From the IMG/VR virus record IMGVR_UViG_3300034682_000448, positions 1 to 40,590 of that record: 40,590 nucleotides of DNA. One strand, given 5' to 3'. A program made the translations under genes and the position numbers. Each line of letters begins with the position of its first letter. Position 1 is the stretch's first letter. Shown here one piece after another: positions 1-6,500 of the stretch. Source of the DNA: a virus. The notes under the pieces were generated by a model, which was not told the DNA's origin, did not search any database, and worked only from the letters and a program-made list of their open reading frames with translations.

Positions 1-981
1 GCGTAATGCGCTGAGTACGGCATTGTTGGACATCGGCCGGTCGCCTCCTCGTGCCGAGGGGAAGGCGTACCGATGTCTGCCGGTGAGTGGTTTCAGCTCG
101 CGCAGAACCGCGACTGCTTGTTGGCTGAGAGGAACCAAATGATCCGGCCGATCCTGTTTGGTGGCAGTAAGCCCTTTCATCTTGTGACCAGGAATCAACC
201 ATTCGCCCGTATCCAGATTGACCTCCGACCACTCCATGTGACGCAGGTCTCCGGGTCGGCAGAACAGCAACGGAGCCAGTTTTAAGGCACAACAAACAGG
301 CATCGTTCCGCTATAGCTATCCAGTGCTTTAAGCAGAGCGCCGAGCTTTTCAGGGTCGGTCACGGCAGCAAAGTGTTTCACCCGCTTGGCTGGGAGCGTA
401 CGTGAGAGATTCCCAATCTGGTTGGGTGGGGTGATGCCGGCAGCTTCGGCGAACTCGAAAATTTGCTTGTAGATCTGAGCAACACGACGTGCTGTCTCGC
501 GCGCGCCGCGCTTGATGATGCGCTGGAGGTTTTCTACCAGCATGGGCGTGCTGATGCTGCTGATCGGGAGTTTCCCCAGCCAGGGGTAGGCATTGAGCTC
601 AAGGCGCTGCCGCACCGTGCGGGTGTACTCCGGGTCCCAGGAGGACTCGCGAATACTCAGCCACTGCGTGGCAACTGACTCAAACGTGTGCTGGTGATCG
701 AGCTGGCTGACCACCTTGGCCATGCGTCTTTGCAGTGAGGGGTCTTGGCCGCTGGCGAGCTGGACACGAGCATCATCACGTTTTCGCCGCGCCTCCTGCA
801 GGCCGACCTCTGGGTAAACGCCAAGAGCCAAGCGTTTTTCCTTGCCCAGAAAGCGATACTTCAAGCGCCAGTAACGGCCTCCGTTGGGCTGCACTTCCAG
901 GTACAAACCTTGTTCGTCATACAGGCGGTACGGCTTGTCCTGGGGCTTGGCGTTGCGGCAGTTGGTGTCTTTCAGGGGCAT
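1..981 (-). CDS. P4-type tyrosine integrase, C-terminus beyond the window
   Basis: This minus-strand reading frame starts at ATG 981 and runs off the window edge, giving the first 327 residues of a site-specific recombinase that would integrate and excise a genomic island or prophage. The N-terminus (about residues 1-85) has the DUF4102 arm-binding character of P4-type integrases, including NGGRYWRLKYRF and the stretch ending ALGVYPEVGL. A core-binding segment follows at about 95-190. The catalytic domain begins near 205 and shows the first catalytic arginine in FCRPGDLRHMEW (R242). The catalytic His and Tyr lie outside the window. The gene points away from the tmRNA fragment at 1155 and is unrelated to the prophage integrase at 1850-3043, so it probably belongs to a second element at the same site. 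Whether it is intact cannot be seen. Confidence 0.88.
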   Translation of the reverse strand, partial: MPLKDTNCRNAKPQDKPYRLYDEQGLYLEVQPNGGRYWRLKYRFLGKEKRLALGVYPEVGLQEARRKRDDARVQLASGQDPSLQRRMAKVVSQLDHQHTFESVATQWLSIRESSWDPEYTRTVRQRLELNAYPWLGKLPISSISTPMLVENLQRIIKRGARETARRVAQIYKQIFEFAEAAGITPPNQIGNLSRTLPAKRVKHFAAVTDPEKLGALLKALDSYSGTMPVCCALKLAPLLFCRPGDLRHMEWSEVNLDTGEWLIPGHKMKGLTATKQDRPDHLVPLSQQAVAVLRELKPLTGRHRYAFPSARGGDRPMSNNAVLSALR

Positions 982-1086
982 TGGGGGCACATCCTCTCCG
1001 AGCGAGCTGATGAGCGTTTTATGCCCCCATATATGCCCCCGTCAACCGTGGGATGCCCTGGGATCAGCTGGGAAAACGCGGGCAAG

Positions 1087-1131
1087 AAAAAAGCCGTAAA
1101 GCGTTGATTTCTCTAGGCTTTACGGCTTTTC
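1087..1131 (-). terminator. Strong intrinsic terminator downstream of the ssrA 3' end
   Basis: A perfect 12-bp inverted repeat (1091-1102 with 1117-1128), flanked by A and T runs, forms a hairpin that can terminate in both directions. On the minus strand it lies directly downstream of the tmRNA 3' end, so it is probably the ssrA terminator carried along with the attachment site. The rest of 982-1154 holds no recognisable gene. Confidence 0.75.
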
Positions 1132-1154
1132 TGGGTCTTCCTGGAAAGACAAAT

Positions 1155-1205
1155 TGGTGGAGCCGGGGGGATTTGAACCCGCGTCTAGTCCAGTAATGAC
1201 GCGGG
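1155..1205 (-). other. Prophage attachment site: 3' fragment of a tRNA-like gene, probably ssrA (tmRNA)
   Basis: Read on the minus strand, this segment ends GGCTCCACCA (CCA at 1157-1155). It is preceded by a T-arm-like GCGGGTTCAAATCCCCCC. The GACGCGGGTTCAA plus GGCTCCACCA combination matches the 3' end of bacterial tmRNA better than an ordinary tRNA. The matching 5' half with its conserved GATTCGAC start is absent from the following several hundred bases, and coding sequence begins at 1234. It is therefore a fragment created by integration into the 3' end of ssrA. The exact core cannot be delimited because the other att copy is not in the window. One T-stem pair appears mismatched, so a different tRNA-like target remains possible. 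Confidence 0.7.
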
Positions 1206-1233
1206 CTTCAGCTAATAGGCTGCCATAAAGCTG

Positions 1234-1875
1234 TCATTTGCTGGGCGGTATCACGCTCATGGACGCCCAGGCTCGCAACTGAACCTCGGGAAAGCTCTTG
1301 GTGATCCCTTTGAAAATCTGCTTATAGATTCCAGTGCTTTCTCGCCCCAGGATCCCTGCTGCATATAGGTTTCTGTAGGTGTCTCCGCCAGCCTTCTTAT
1401 GCTTTTCAAAGAATCGCAAAGTCGTCACATCTGCGTAGATTTCAGCTTTAACTAAGTTCACGCTCATATTTGAGCTGTTAAAATTCTTTTGTAAATATAG
1501 GTCTTTGGCGTGCATCAGTTCGTGATGAAGCAGAATTGTTTGCAAAGCCCAGTAAATATTAGGAGCTTCAGCTTCCGTAACGCCAGCTGGTTCTTGGCCT
1601 AGAAAGACGGCAGTCCCTACTGTGCCGTTCCTGACATAGTTGGTAGCAAATCCTCCGGCATTGGCCATTGTATACCCATTGTCCTCAAGGGACTGGATAG
1701 ATTGGTCTTTGAAACGCAGTACCGAATCAAATTCGATTCCAGCTTCTTGCAAATTTTCTTCTGGTGTTCTACTGAATGAGTTTTGACCAATAAACCTAAT
1801 GGATACGTTCAGTTCCGGATAAAAATTGGAGACGGCATAGAAAAGATCCTTAGTCTCCAGGCTTTGCTCCAACAT
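1234..1875 (-). CDS. Putative zinc metallopeptidase with gluzincin signature, cargo next to the attachment site
   Basis: The product is 213 residues with start ATG 1875; an in-frame upstream start at 1977 would lie deep inside the integrase gene. It carries HHELMHAKD, giving HExxH at about 118-122. A second acidic motif AEIYAD (ExxxD) follows about 23 residues after the second histidine, the spacing seen in gluzincins such as thermolysin. No signal peptide or membrane segment is seen, so a cytoplasmic or lysis-released role is likely. The start overlaps the integrase 3' end by 26 bp and AAGGGA precedes it. The region is richer in A and T than its neighbours, which suggests a recently acquired gene. 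The family is not recognised. An ImmA/IrrE-like protease, which also uses HExxH, is a less likely alternative. Confidence 0.72.
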   Translation of the reverse strand: MLEQSLETKDLFYAVSNFYPELNVSIRFIGQNSFSRTPEENLQEAGIEFDSVLRFKDQSIQSLEDNGYTMANAGGFATNYVRNGTVGTAVFLGQEPAGVTEAEAPNIYWALQTILLHHELMHAKDLYLQKNFNSSNMSVNLVKAEIYADVTTLRFFEKHKKAGGDTYRNLYAAGILGRESTGIYKQIFKGITKSFPEVQLRAWASMSVIPPSK

Positions 1876-3043
1876 GCTTAATCCCTTCGTTCGTTTTAAC
1901 TGATGACCAAAATTTTTCGGCTTTGAAACCTGCATCCACATCTGCCGATGGCATCCATCGACCATAGACGCGGGCAATCATGGTCCAATCAGTATGCCCC
2001 ATTTGCTTCGCCACCCACATCGGGTGCTCTCCTGCAGAAAGCATCATCGAAGCGTAGGTGTGCCGAGTCTGGTAGGGGCGCCGGTATCGAACGCCCGCCT
2101 TCTTCATTGCCGGGTGCCACATCGTCTTGCGGATCGGTTGATCTCCTGCCCAGCGCTCAAGCGTCCGAGGGTTTTGGAAGACCTCTGCATCAGCCAGGAA
2201 CGTGTGCGCCTTCTGCGCCGCAAGCGCTTCTAGAGCAGGGCCCAGCAGCTTCACCGATCGCCGGCCTGCGGCAGTCTTCGTTACCTCAGCCACCCCACCT
2301 GCAGCCTGGGTCATTGCCCGGCTGATCATCACCTCCCCACGTACCCAGTCCACATCTCCCCAATTCAGCGCTACAAGCTCGCTCGTCCGGAGGCCGGTCC
2401 ATAGCGCAAACTGAACCATGTTCCTGGCCTGGCCGCTCAAGGCTGCCAGAATTGCCTGCTGCTCCTCAGGCGAGAACGGGTCCACATCGTCATCCTTCGG
2501 TGGCGCTTCCTTCCTGGCGTATGTCCACCCGGCCAGCGGGTTGATATCCAGCAACTCCTCATCGACGGCATCATTGAGTGCTGATCGGAGGCAGCTCTGG
2601 ATGTTGCTCAGTGTCTTGTTGCTTACCTGCAGGCCGTCCAGCCAGTCACGAACCGTCTTGCGTTTGAACTCGATGACCAGGTGATGGCCGAGGGCTGGAA
2701 TCAGCCTCAGCTCGACAATCTTCCTGTATCCCGCAAAGGTGCTGCTGGAAATGTGCTTCTGCTTAGCGGCCAACCACCTGGTCAGAAATCCGCCCACGGT
2801 TTCCTGGCTGGTCTCCGGTGCAAATTTGGCGGCGCGGGGGGAGCCGGGGAACGTGACGGCATAGTCGAACGTCCCCTGGGCAATGGCGTGCTCGATCGCG
2901 GCCTTATGCTGCTGAGCCTTCTTCAGATTAGTGGCGGTGGGCTTGAGCGCGACGCGCTCGCGGCACCTAACACCCCGGTACATGAACGTGATCTCGATGC
3001 TCGAGTCTGAGACTGCCCTGACACCGCTCCCGCCTCTACCCAT
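1850..3043 (-). CDS. int: Prophage tyrosine integrase (DUF3596 arm domain)
   Basis: This 397-residue site-specific recombinase should integrate the prophage at the adjacent ssrA attachment site. The N-terminus (1-70, with SSIEITFMYRGVRCRERV) is a DUF3596-type arm-binding domain. A SAM-like core-binding domain lies at about 84-175 and the catalytic domain at about 190-375. Catalytic positions visible are R219 (TGLRTSEL), K256 (VTKTAAGRR), R327 (YQTRHTYAS), H350 (QMGHTD) and Y360 (RVYGRWMP). As in related integrases, the histidine of the HxxR box is replaced by tyrosine. The start at 3043 lies 121 bp inside the excisionase gene, so expression of the two is probably linked. Length and motifs look complete, so the enzyme should be active. 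Confidence 0.95.
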   Translation of the reverse strand: MGRGGSGVRAVSDSSIEITFMYRGVRCRERVALKPTATNLKKAQQHKAAIEHAIAQGTFDYAVTFPGSPRAAKFAPETSQETVGGFLTRWLAAKQKHISSSTFAGYRKIVELRLIPALGHHLVIEFKRKTVRDWLDGLQVSNKTLSNIQSCLRSALNDAVDEELLDINPLAGWTYARKEAPPKDDDVDPFSPEEQQAILAALSGQARNMVQFALWTGLRTSELVALNWGDVDWVRGEVMISRAMTQAAGGVAEVTKTAAGRRSVKLLGPALEALAAQKAHTFLADAEVFQNPRTLERWAGDQPIRKTMWHPAMKKAGVRYRRPYQTRHTYASMMLSAGEHPMWVAKQMGHTDWTMIARVYGRWMPSADVDAGFKAEKFWSSVKTNEGIKHVGAKPGD

Positions 3044-3198
3044 GATTCATATCCTTCCATGTCAATCAGCGTCCGGCCATCCGGCGCCTTTAGCCAAATT
3101 TCACCAAGCCGCCAGATCCCGTCGCGGATCTTTGAGCGGATCGCGTCTTCGGTGTAGCCAGACTCGCTGGCGAACTTTCTGACGGTCATGTAGCGCAT
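2923..3198 (-). CDS. xis: Excisionase
   Basis: This 91-residue basic protein is predicted to act with the integrase as recombination directionality factor. The start is ATG 3198 with GGAG eight to eleven bases upstream; a longer frame to 3237 has no support. The N-terminus MRYMTVRKFASESGYTEDAI followed by RSKIRDGIW is a winged-helix excisionase signature, and WLKAPDGRTLIDMEGYESWV is typical of excisionases beside DUF3596 integrases. The C-terminal 40 residues are read from DNA that also encodes the integrase start and are Ser/Arg-rich low-complexity sequence, so they may matter little for function. Only four bases separate it from the upstream DUF1566 gene. Confidence 0.88.
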   Translation of the reverse strand: MRYMTVRKFASESGYTEDAIRSKIRDGIWRLGEIWLKAPDGRTLIDMEGYESWVEAGAVSGQSQTRASRSRSCTGVLGAASASRSSPPPLI

Positions 3199-3202
3199 TG
3201 AT

Positions 3203-3979
3203 CTACTCCACCTGACGCGCCAGGTTTTGGTTGTCACGCTGACCTGTCACAACAGCCGTTGCCAGTGCCGCCAGCTCAGCTACCAATGCGTCCGTGCGTC
3301 CGTAGAATTTGCCGGTGTCCTCGTTCACGAACCGCTCGAGCACGTTGGCCACGGCGTGCTGGTTGGCCAAGCCGCGCAAATTGGCGCTGGGCACGGCCGT
3401 CTCGGTCGACGGAGCGTGGACGAAAGACTCTTGGCTGATCAGCAAGGTGCGCACCGGCCTGATGCCCTTGCATTTGCTCACCCAGTTCGTATCAGGCACG
3501 CACCAGGGCAGCATGTGCATGCACCAGGCCGTCGCTGCGTTCTCCTTCTGACTGCTGGTCCAGTACTCGCTAAGGCCGAACGCCTGGGCCGCCCCCCTGG
3601 CTGTGTACGACCCGTCGTGCCCCCAGTCCGGGAGCTGCAAAAGATTGCAGCGCAGGACCTGCAGCTCCTCGATCGACGGGATGTGCCAGCCCCATGTACC
3701 ACGGATGTTCATTCCCAGCACCTTGCGGGCGATAGCGCTGCCCTCGGCGGCCATTGCCTGAGTGTTGGCCAGACCGTCGAAACGCGACGTGGCACCCCGG
3801 ATGCGCGGGCGAGGGCCTTCTTCCTGCCACCAGTGGGCGGCCACTTCGAACTCCCGACCTGCGTCGATGACTGCGTGCTCCGCGCCATCGAAGAAGAGGC
3901 GGCCGGCGAATAAGCCGCCAGCCAGGGGCTGCCCAACGGCGGGGAGGGCAGCCGGGTTGATTGCTCGATGTTTGATCAT
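3203..3979 (-). CDS. DUF1566-domain phage protein
   Basis: The product is 258 residues from ATG 3979, preceded by GGGGA. It belongs to the phage group with a DUF1566 (Lcl C-terminal) fold: GLFAGRLFFDG near residue 25, a DGLANTQAMAAEGSAIA stretch, WHIPSIEELQVL and YWTSSQKENAATAWCMHM are characteristic. DUF1566 domains occur in surface and phage proteins, and no biochemical role is established for this early-region form. No signal peptide is present. It sits in the leftward operon, overlapped by 4 bases (ATGA) by the small upstream gene and followed closely by xis, so it should be expressed with the integration genes. About 60 C-terminal residues, including VLERFVNEDTGKFYGRTDAL, resemble an added helical tail. 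Confidence 0.8.
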   Translation of the reverse strand: MIKHRAINPAALPAVGQPLAGGLFAGRLFFDGAEHAVIDAGREFEVAAHWWQEEGPRPRIRGATSRFDGLANTQAMAAEGSAIARKVLGMNIRGTWGWHIPSIEELQVLRCNLLQLPDWGHDGSYTARGAAQAFGLSEYWTSSQKENAATAWCMHMLPWCVPDTNWVSKCKGIRPVRTLLISQESFVHAPSTETAVPSANLRGLANQHAVANVLERFVNEDTGKFYGRTDALVAELAALATAVVTGQRDNQNLARQVE

Positions 3980-4119
3980 GGTTGTCCCCGGAAGTGATCG
4001 GCCAGCACCTGGCGCCCGTCCAGGCCGCAAGCGGAAGACAGGTCGAGCACCTGGCCAAAGGTGGTTTCGCGATGCTGCAGGGCATCCCACAGCAGCAGGA
4101 GCAGGCCGGCCTGGGTCAT
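3976..4119 (-). CDS. Small hypothetical phage protein, 47 residues
   Basis: The short frame begins [20 protein letters not shown] and ends DHFRGQP. Its ATG at 4119 overlaps the stop of the upstream gene by 4 bases (ATGA), and its own stop overlaps the start of the DUF1566 gene by 4 bases. The gene is therefore perfectly tiled into the leftward operon, the main argument that it is real. The sequence looks like a small alpha-helical soluble protein; the Leu run is too short to be a confident membrane span. No family is recognised. Confidence 0.6.
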   Translation of the reverse strand: MTQAGLLLLLWDALQHRETTFGQVLDLSSACGLDGRQVLADHFRGQP

Positions 4120-4787
4120 GGCTGCTGCTCCTGCACCACCTGCTGCTCTAAGGCTTCCAGACGCAGAGCCGTGTCGACCTCGCGGTCCAGCTCTTCATCA
4201 CAGAACCATTTGTTTCCGCGCACCACCAACAGGTCGTGGTCAGGATCATTCAGGCGCTCGCGGTCTCGCAGATAGCGGTACCGGCGCGCATCGGCAGCCA
4301 TCTGGACGTGGTCGTCGATGTTGAAGCTGGCGCCATCAATTGGAGGCTGTGAGATTTTTTTCTCCTCAGCCTTAAATTCTTCTGTCGATGGTCCGTCTAT
4401 CAGATGAGAAGGCGCTCGCGGCCTTCCCTGGGACAGATTGAGCACCAGTTCGATCTCAGCCAGTGCGTCCTCCGCCTCGCTCCACATCTCCTCGCTAGGC
4501 GTCATTCCGTGCCCGGCGACAGCCATGAACCCACCTACCTTCACGTCGATTCGTTTGAGCAGGTTCGCCATTTCCGGCGCAGCCAAGGCCAAGTGCTGAT
4601 CCACGCTCAGCGCTTCCTCCAGGCGCTCAACGTCCACCTGCAGATCACCCTCACTGGCGCCGGCGATCACTGCCAAGCCGCGCCCCACGGATACCATTTG
4701 GCCGAGCTTGATGAAGGGTAGGATGGCCGACAACGGCGCCGCCTCGCATGCGCGCAGCACCAGGGTGATGCGATCAGGAGCCGACAT
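4116..4787 (-). CDS. Hypothetical phage protein
   Basis: The product is 223 residues from ATG 4787; a GTG two codons earlier is possible. The N-terminal half is helical with a hydrophobic patch near residue 25 ([15 protein letters not shown]). The middle (about 120-165) is charged and likely a linker. The C-terminal 60 residues contain [12 protein letters not shown], a [12 protein letters not shown] stretch and [10 protein letters not shown]. The first two recur at the ends of many phage early proteins of unknown role. The gene overlaps the csrA-like gene upstream by 14 bases and the 47-residue gene downstream by 4, so it is translationally coupled within the leftward operon. No catalytic motif is visible. 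Confidence 0.75.
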   Translation of the reverse strand: MSAPDRITLVLRACEAAPLSAILPFIKLGQMVSVGRGLAVIAGASEGDLQVDVERLEEALSVDQHLALAAPEMANLLKRIDVKVGGFMAVAGHGMTPSEEMWSEAEDALAEIELVLNLSQGRPRAPSHLIDGPSTEEFKAEEKKISQPPIDGASFNIDDHVQMAADARRYRYLRDRERLNDPDHDLLVVRGNKWFCDEELDREVDTALRLEALEQQVVQEQQP

Positions 4788-5154
4788 ACGCACCCCCGGT
4801 GGCGGCCTGGAGGCCGGCCAAGAAAATCAGGTAGTCGCCGTGGGTGCGGTCATCGACGAAGCCGCTCACCGGACCTTTCTCCAGTTCAGTCTCGCTGGCG
4901 CCGATCGGGTTGGCGGCAATGAACAGGTCGCGAGGATCGACCGCCGCTGGCGAGGCCTCGGAACTTGGCGCGGTGGAGGTAAGGCTGTCGCCCTGAGCGC
5001 GAATGCGCTCGAAGATCTCCTGGCGATGCACGGGAACGCCTGCAGGGGCTTCCACCCCGATGCGCGTTTGCATGCCTTTTACGCCCAGTATGGTCACAGC
5101 AATGTCATTGTTGATGCGGATGGTCTCGCCAACACGACGGGTCAAAATCAACAT
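4774..5154 (-). CDS. CsrA/RsmA-family RNA-binding protein with C-terminal extension
   Basis: The first 60 of 126 residues are a clear CsrA/Rsm[35 protein letters not shown] and [10 protein letters not shown]. The RNA-contact residues L4, R6, R7 and R44 of the family are conserved. CsrA dimers bind GGA motifs in mRNA leaders and control stability or translation, so the prophage copy could reprogram host or phage mRNAs. The usual family length is 55-65 residues. Here about 65 extra residues follow (a Ser/Ala/Pro linker, then [20 protein letters not shown] at the end) with no recognised domain. The ATG at 5154 follows AAGGAG; a TTG two codons earlier is less likely. The 3' end overlaps the next gene by 14 bases. 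Confidence 0.9.
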   Translation of the reverse strand: MLILTRRVGETIRINNDIAVTILGVKGMQTRIGVEAPAGVPVHRQEIFERIRAQGDSLTSTAPSSEASPAAVDPRDLFIAANPIGASETELEKGPVSGFVDDRTHGDYLIFLAGLQAATGGAYVGS

Positions 5155-5193
5155 GGTCAAACTCCTTGTAGGGGAGGGCGGCGATTGCCGCCC
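5155..5193 (-). promoter_or_regulatory. Leader hairpin and GGA-bearing Shine-Dalgarno of the csrA-like gene
   Basis: Upstream of the csrA-like start a 7-bp GC hairpin (5176-5182 with 5187-5193, 4-nt loop) is followed by ACAAGGAG as ribosome binding site. That site contains ANGGA, the core recognised by CsrA proteins, so autogenous translational control is plausible. The hairpin and motif are visible; the control is inference. Confidence 0.45.
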
Positions 5194-5199
5194 TTCAAT

Positions 5200-5403
5200 T
5201 CACTGCGTTGTGCGCAGCTCGTTGCGTGGTACCCAGCCGCCGGTGGTTTTCACCATGCAGCCGACGTAGGGCGCGAACTTGGTGTGCCGCTCGGTCTGGT
5301 AGCCGTACCATTGGCACGACCCCCAGTTCACAACAGCGGCGATTGCGAGCGCGCACAGGGCAAGCCCTACAACCGCGCCCAGGCCTATGTGCTTGCGCTT
5401 CAA
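5200..5403 (-). CDS. Small membrane protein
   Basis: The product is 67 residues. After MKRKHIG a hydrophobic segment at about 8-26 (LGAVVGLALCALAIAAVVN) forms one membrane span or uncleaved signal anchor. A short polar tail with two cysteines and WVPRNELRTTQ at the end follows, probably periplasmic. No methionine is available near the start; the gene begins at TTG 5403, which overlaps the stop of the TerB-like gene (TTGA), so translation is probably coupled. The function is unknown. Position beside regulators in the early leftward operon would suit a role at the host membrane, but nothing in the sequence proves it. Confidence 0.7.
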   Translation of the reverse strand: MKRKHIGLGAVVGLALCALAIAAVVNWGSCQWYGYQTERHTKFAPYVGCMVKTTGGWVPRNELRTTQ

Positions 5404-5837
5404 ACCTCGATACCGAAGTCTTTGGGGCGCAAGCCCAGCTGCACGCCAACCTCTGCCAGGACCTTGAGTTCTTCGGGACTGATGTTTCCGTCGCCCTCGG
5501 CAACGGTGATCATGTTCACGAACACCTCCTCGGCATCGAGAGGGTTGTTCTTGATGTCCGCGATCTCCCGCATGATGTTCATGCGCCCCAGGCGGAAGCC
5601 GGCCTGCAGTTGTTCGGTGAAGAGGTTCACGGTGGCGGTGATCTCTTGGCCGAAGTGCTCCAGGTTCTTGTTTGCCCGGATCTGGATGTCGATCTGAGCA
5701 GCTTCGTTCTTGCTGATCTCGCCGTCAGCCGCCGCCACCAGCAGGCAGCCACCAACGATGGCTTGCATCAGGTCACGGTTTTCCAGCTTCTTGACTGCGC
5801 GCTTGGCGCCGAACAGTTTCTTTCCAATACCGAACAT
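5400..5837 (-). CDS. TerB-like (tellurite-resistance TerB family) protein
   Basis: The product is 145 residues from ATG 5837, preceded by AGAGGAA. It matches the helical TerB/DjlA-like domain: LMQAIVGGCLLVAAADGEIS at about 34-53 and VNMITVAEGDGNISPEELKVL at about 107-127 carry the two acidic DGEIS and DGNISPEE metal-binding-like repeats of the family. TerB domains are cytoplasmic and linked to stress, tellurite and phage-defence modules, but no Ter operon partner is present here. It lies between the LuxR-type regulator and the small membrane protein in the leftward early operon. The exact role in the phage is unknown. Confidence 0.8.
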   Translation of the reverse strand: MFGIGKKLFGAKRAVKKLENRDLMQAIVGGCLLVAAADGEISKNEAAQIDIQIRANKNLEHFGQEITATVNLFTEQLQAGFRLGRMNIMREIADIKNNPLDAEEVFVNMITVAEGDGNISPEELKVLAEVGVQLGLRPKDFGIEV

Positions 5838-5943
5838 GGGTCTTTCCTCTTGGGTTGGTGGAGCTTTCATCAGGCAAGCCGGTGGCCTGCCGCGTTTGTT
5901 GGCTTTCGCAAAATCAGGGTTGGATCAGGTCAGGCGGGTAGCG

Positions 5944-6342
5944 TCACGCCACCGCCAAGACGCACTCAGCGCGCCGGGTTGCTACACGAACTTCTACCTT
6001 GCGCTCACCACCGTTACCGCCGCGGCGTATGCGCATTGCTTGGTCGTCGCCGATCATTCCATGGATAGCCATCAGCAGGGCCAGGGCGGTAGCGGCAGGG
6101 CTGATCACTCCGCGCTTGAATGCCTCAGCTACAAGCGCAGCACGACGGGTTACGCCCCACTTGGTGCCCAGCGCGATCAAGCGTTTCTTCACGCCGTCTT
6201 CGCTGATGCCTAGGGTGCGGGCAGCCTCTTTCCCGGAGGCGCCACCAGCAATAGCCAGCAGGCACTCAAGCTCGCGAGGGGCTGCGCCATGGCCAAGCAG
6301 GCCTTGCCAGTTACCGAGGGTTATGGTTGCTGTCGTGGTCAT
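5944..6342 (-). CDS. LuxR-type helix-turn-helix regulator
   Basis: This 132-residue protein has a GerE/LuxR-type DNA-binding domain at about 21-75: PRELECLLAIAGGASGKEAA, RTLGISEDGVKKRLIALGTK. It lacks any response-regulator or autoinducer domain. A hydrophobic stretch (ISPAATALALLMAIHGMIG, about 80-98) and a basic tail follow, an arrangement repeatedly seen in Pseudomonas prophages. The start is ATG 6342 with AAGGAG upstream. It is the first gene of the leftward operon, directly downstream of the candidate pL operator region, so it should be made early and be repressed by CI in the lysogen. A role in controlling the leftward genes or host quorum-related promoters is inference. Confidence 0.82.
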   Translation of the reverse strand: MTTTATITLGNWQGLLGHGAAPRELECLLAIAGGASGKEAARTLGISEDGVKKRLIALGTKWGVTRRAALVAEAFKRGVISPAATALALLMAIHGMIGDDQAMRIRRGGNGGERKVEVRVATRRAECVLAVA

Positions 6343-6365
6343 GGTGGCGCTCCTTGCTGGTTGGG

Positions 6366-6440
6366 ATGAGTCAAATATGGATTAACTCATATTTTTGGTC
6401 AAGGGGTTTTCTCATATTTTGGCGTGGATACTCATAACCC
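6366..6440 (-). promoter_or_regulatory. Candidate leftward promoter pL with repeated operator half-sites
   Basis: On the minus strand a TTGACC box (6402-6397) is followed after 17 bases by CATATT (6379-6374), a plausible sigma70 promoter for the LuxR-type gene and the leftward operon. An inverted repeat ATGAGT (6366-6371) / ACTCAT (6385-6390) overlaps the -10. CTCATATTTT recurs at 6386-6395 and 6411-6420, and CTCATA again at 6431. The same ATGAG/CTCAT half-site forms the dyad at 7281-7294 by the Cro-like gene, which suggests operators for CI and Cro. Confidence 0.6.
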
Positions 6441-6453
6441 TCGCAGCGCGGGC

Positions 6454-6477
6454 AAAAAAAATCCGGCCATTGGCCGG
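6454..6477 (-). terminator. Intrinsic terminator of the repressor gene
   Basis: On the minus strand a CCGGCC-AAT-GGCCGG hairpin (6463-6477) is followed by a run of T (A-run 6454-6461 on the plus strand). It lies 24 bases after the cI stop and before the candidate pL, and should end repressor transcription there. Confidence 0.8.
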
Positions 6478-6500
6478 AATTGCGGTTGCTTGAGTTGGGG

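Noticed and set aside
1155-1540. A complete tmRNA gene on the minus strand
   Set aside because: The 3' end is present, but the conserved 5' GGGGCC...GATTCGAC end is missing and coding sequence starts at 1234.
4708-5697. A 329-codon plus-strand open frame over the csrA-like and TerB-like genes
   Set aside because: The opposite strand encodes well-recognised, tiled proteins; the plus frame has no family match and low-complexity GC-driven composition.
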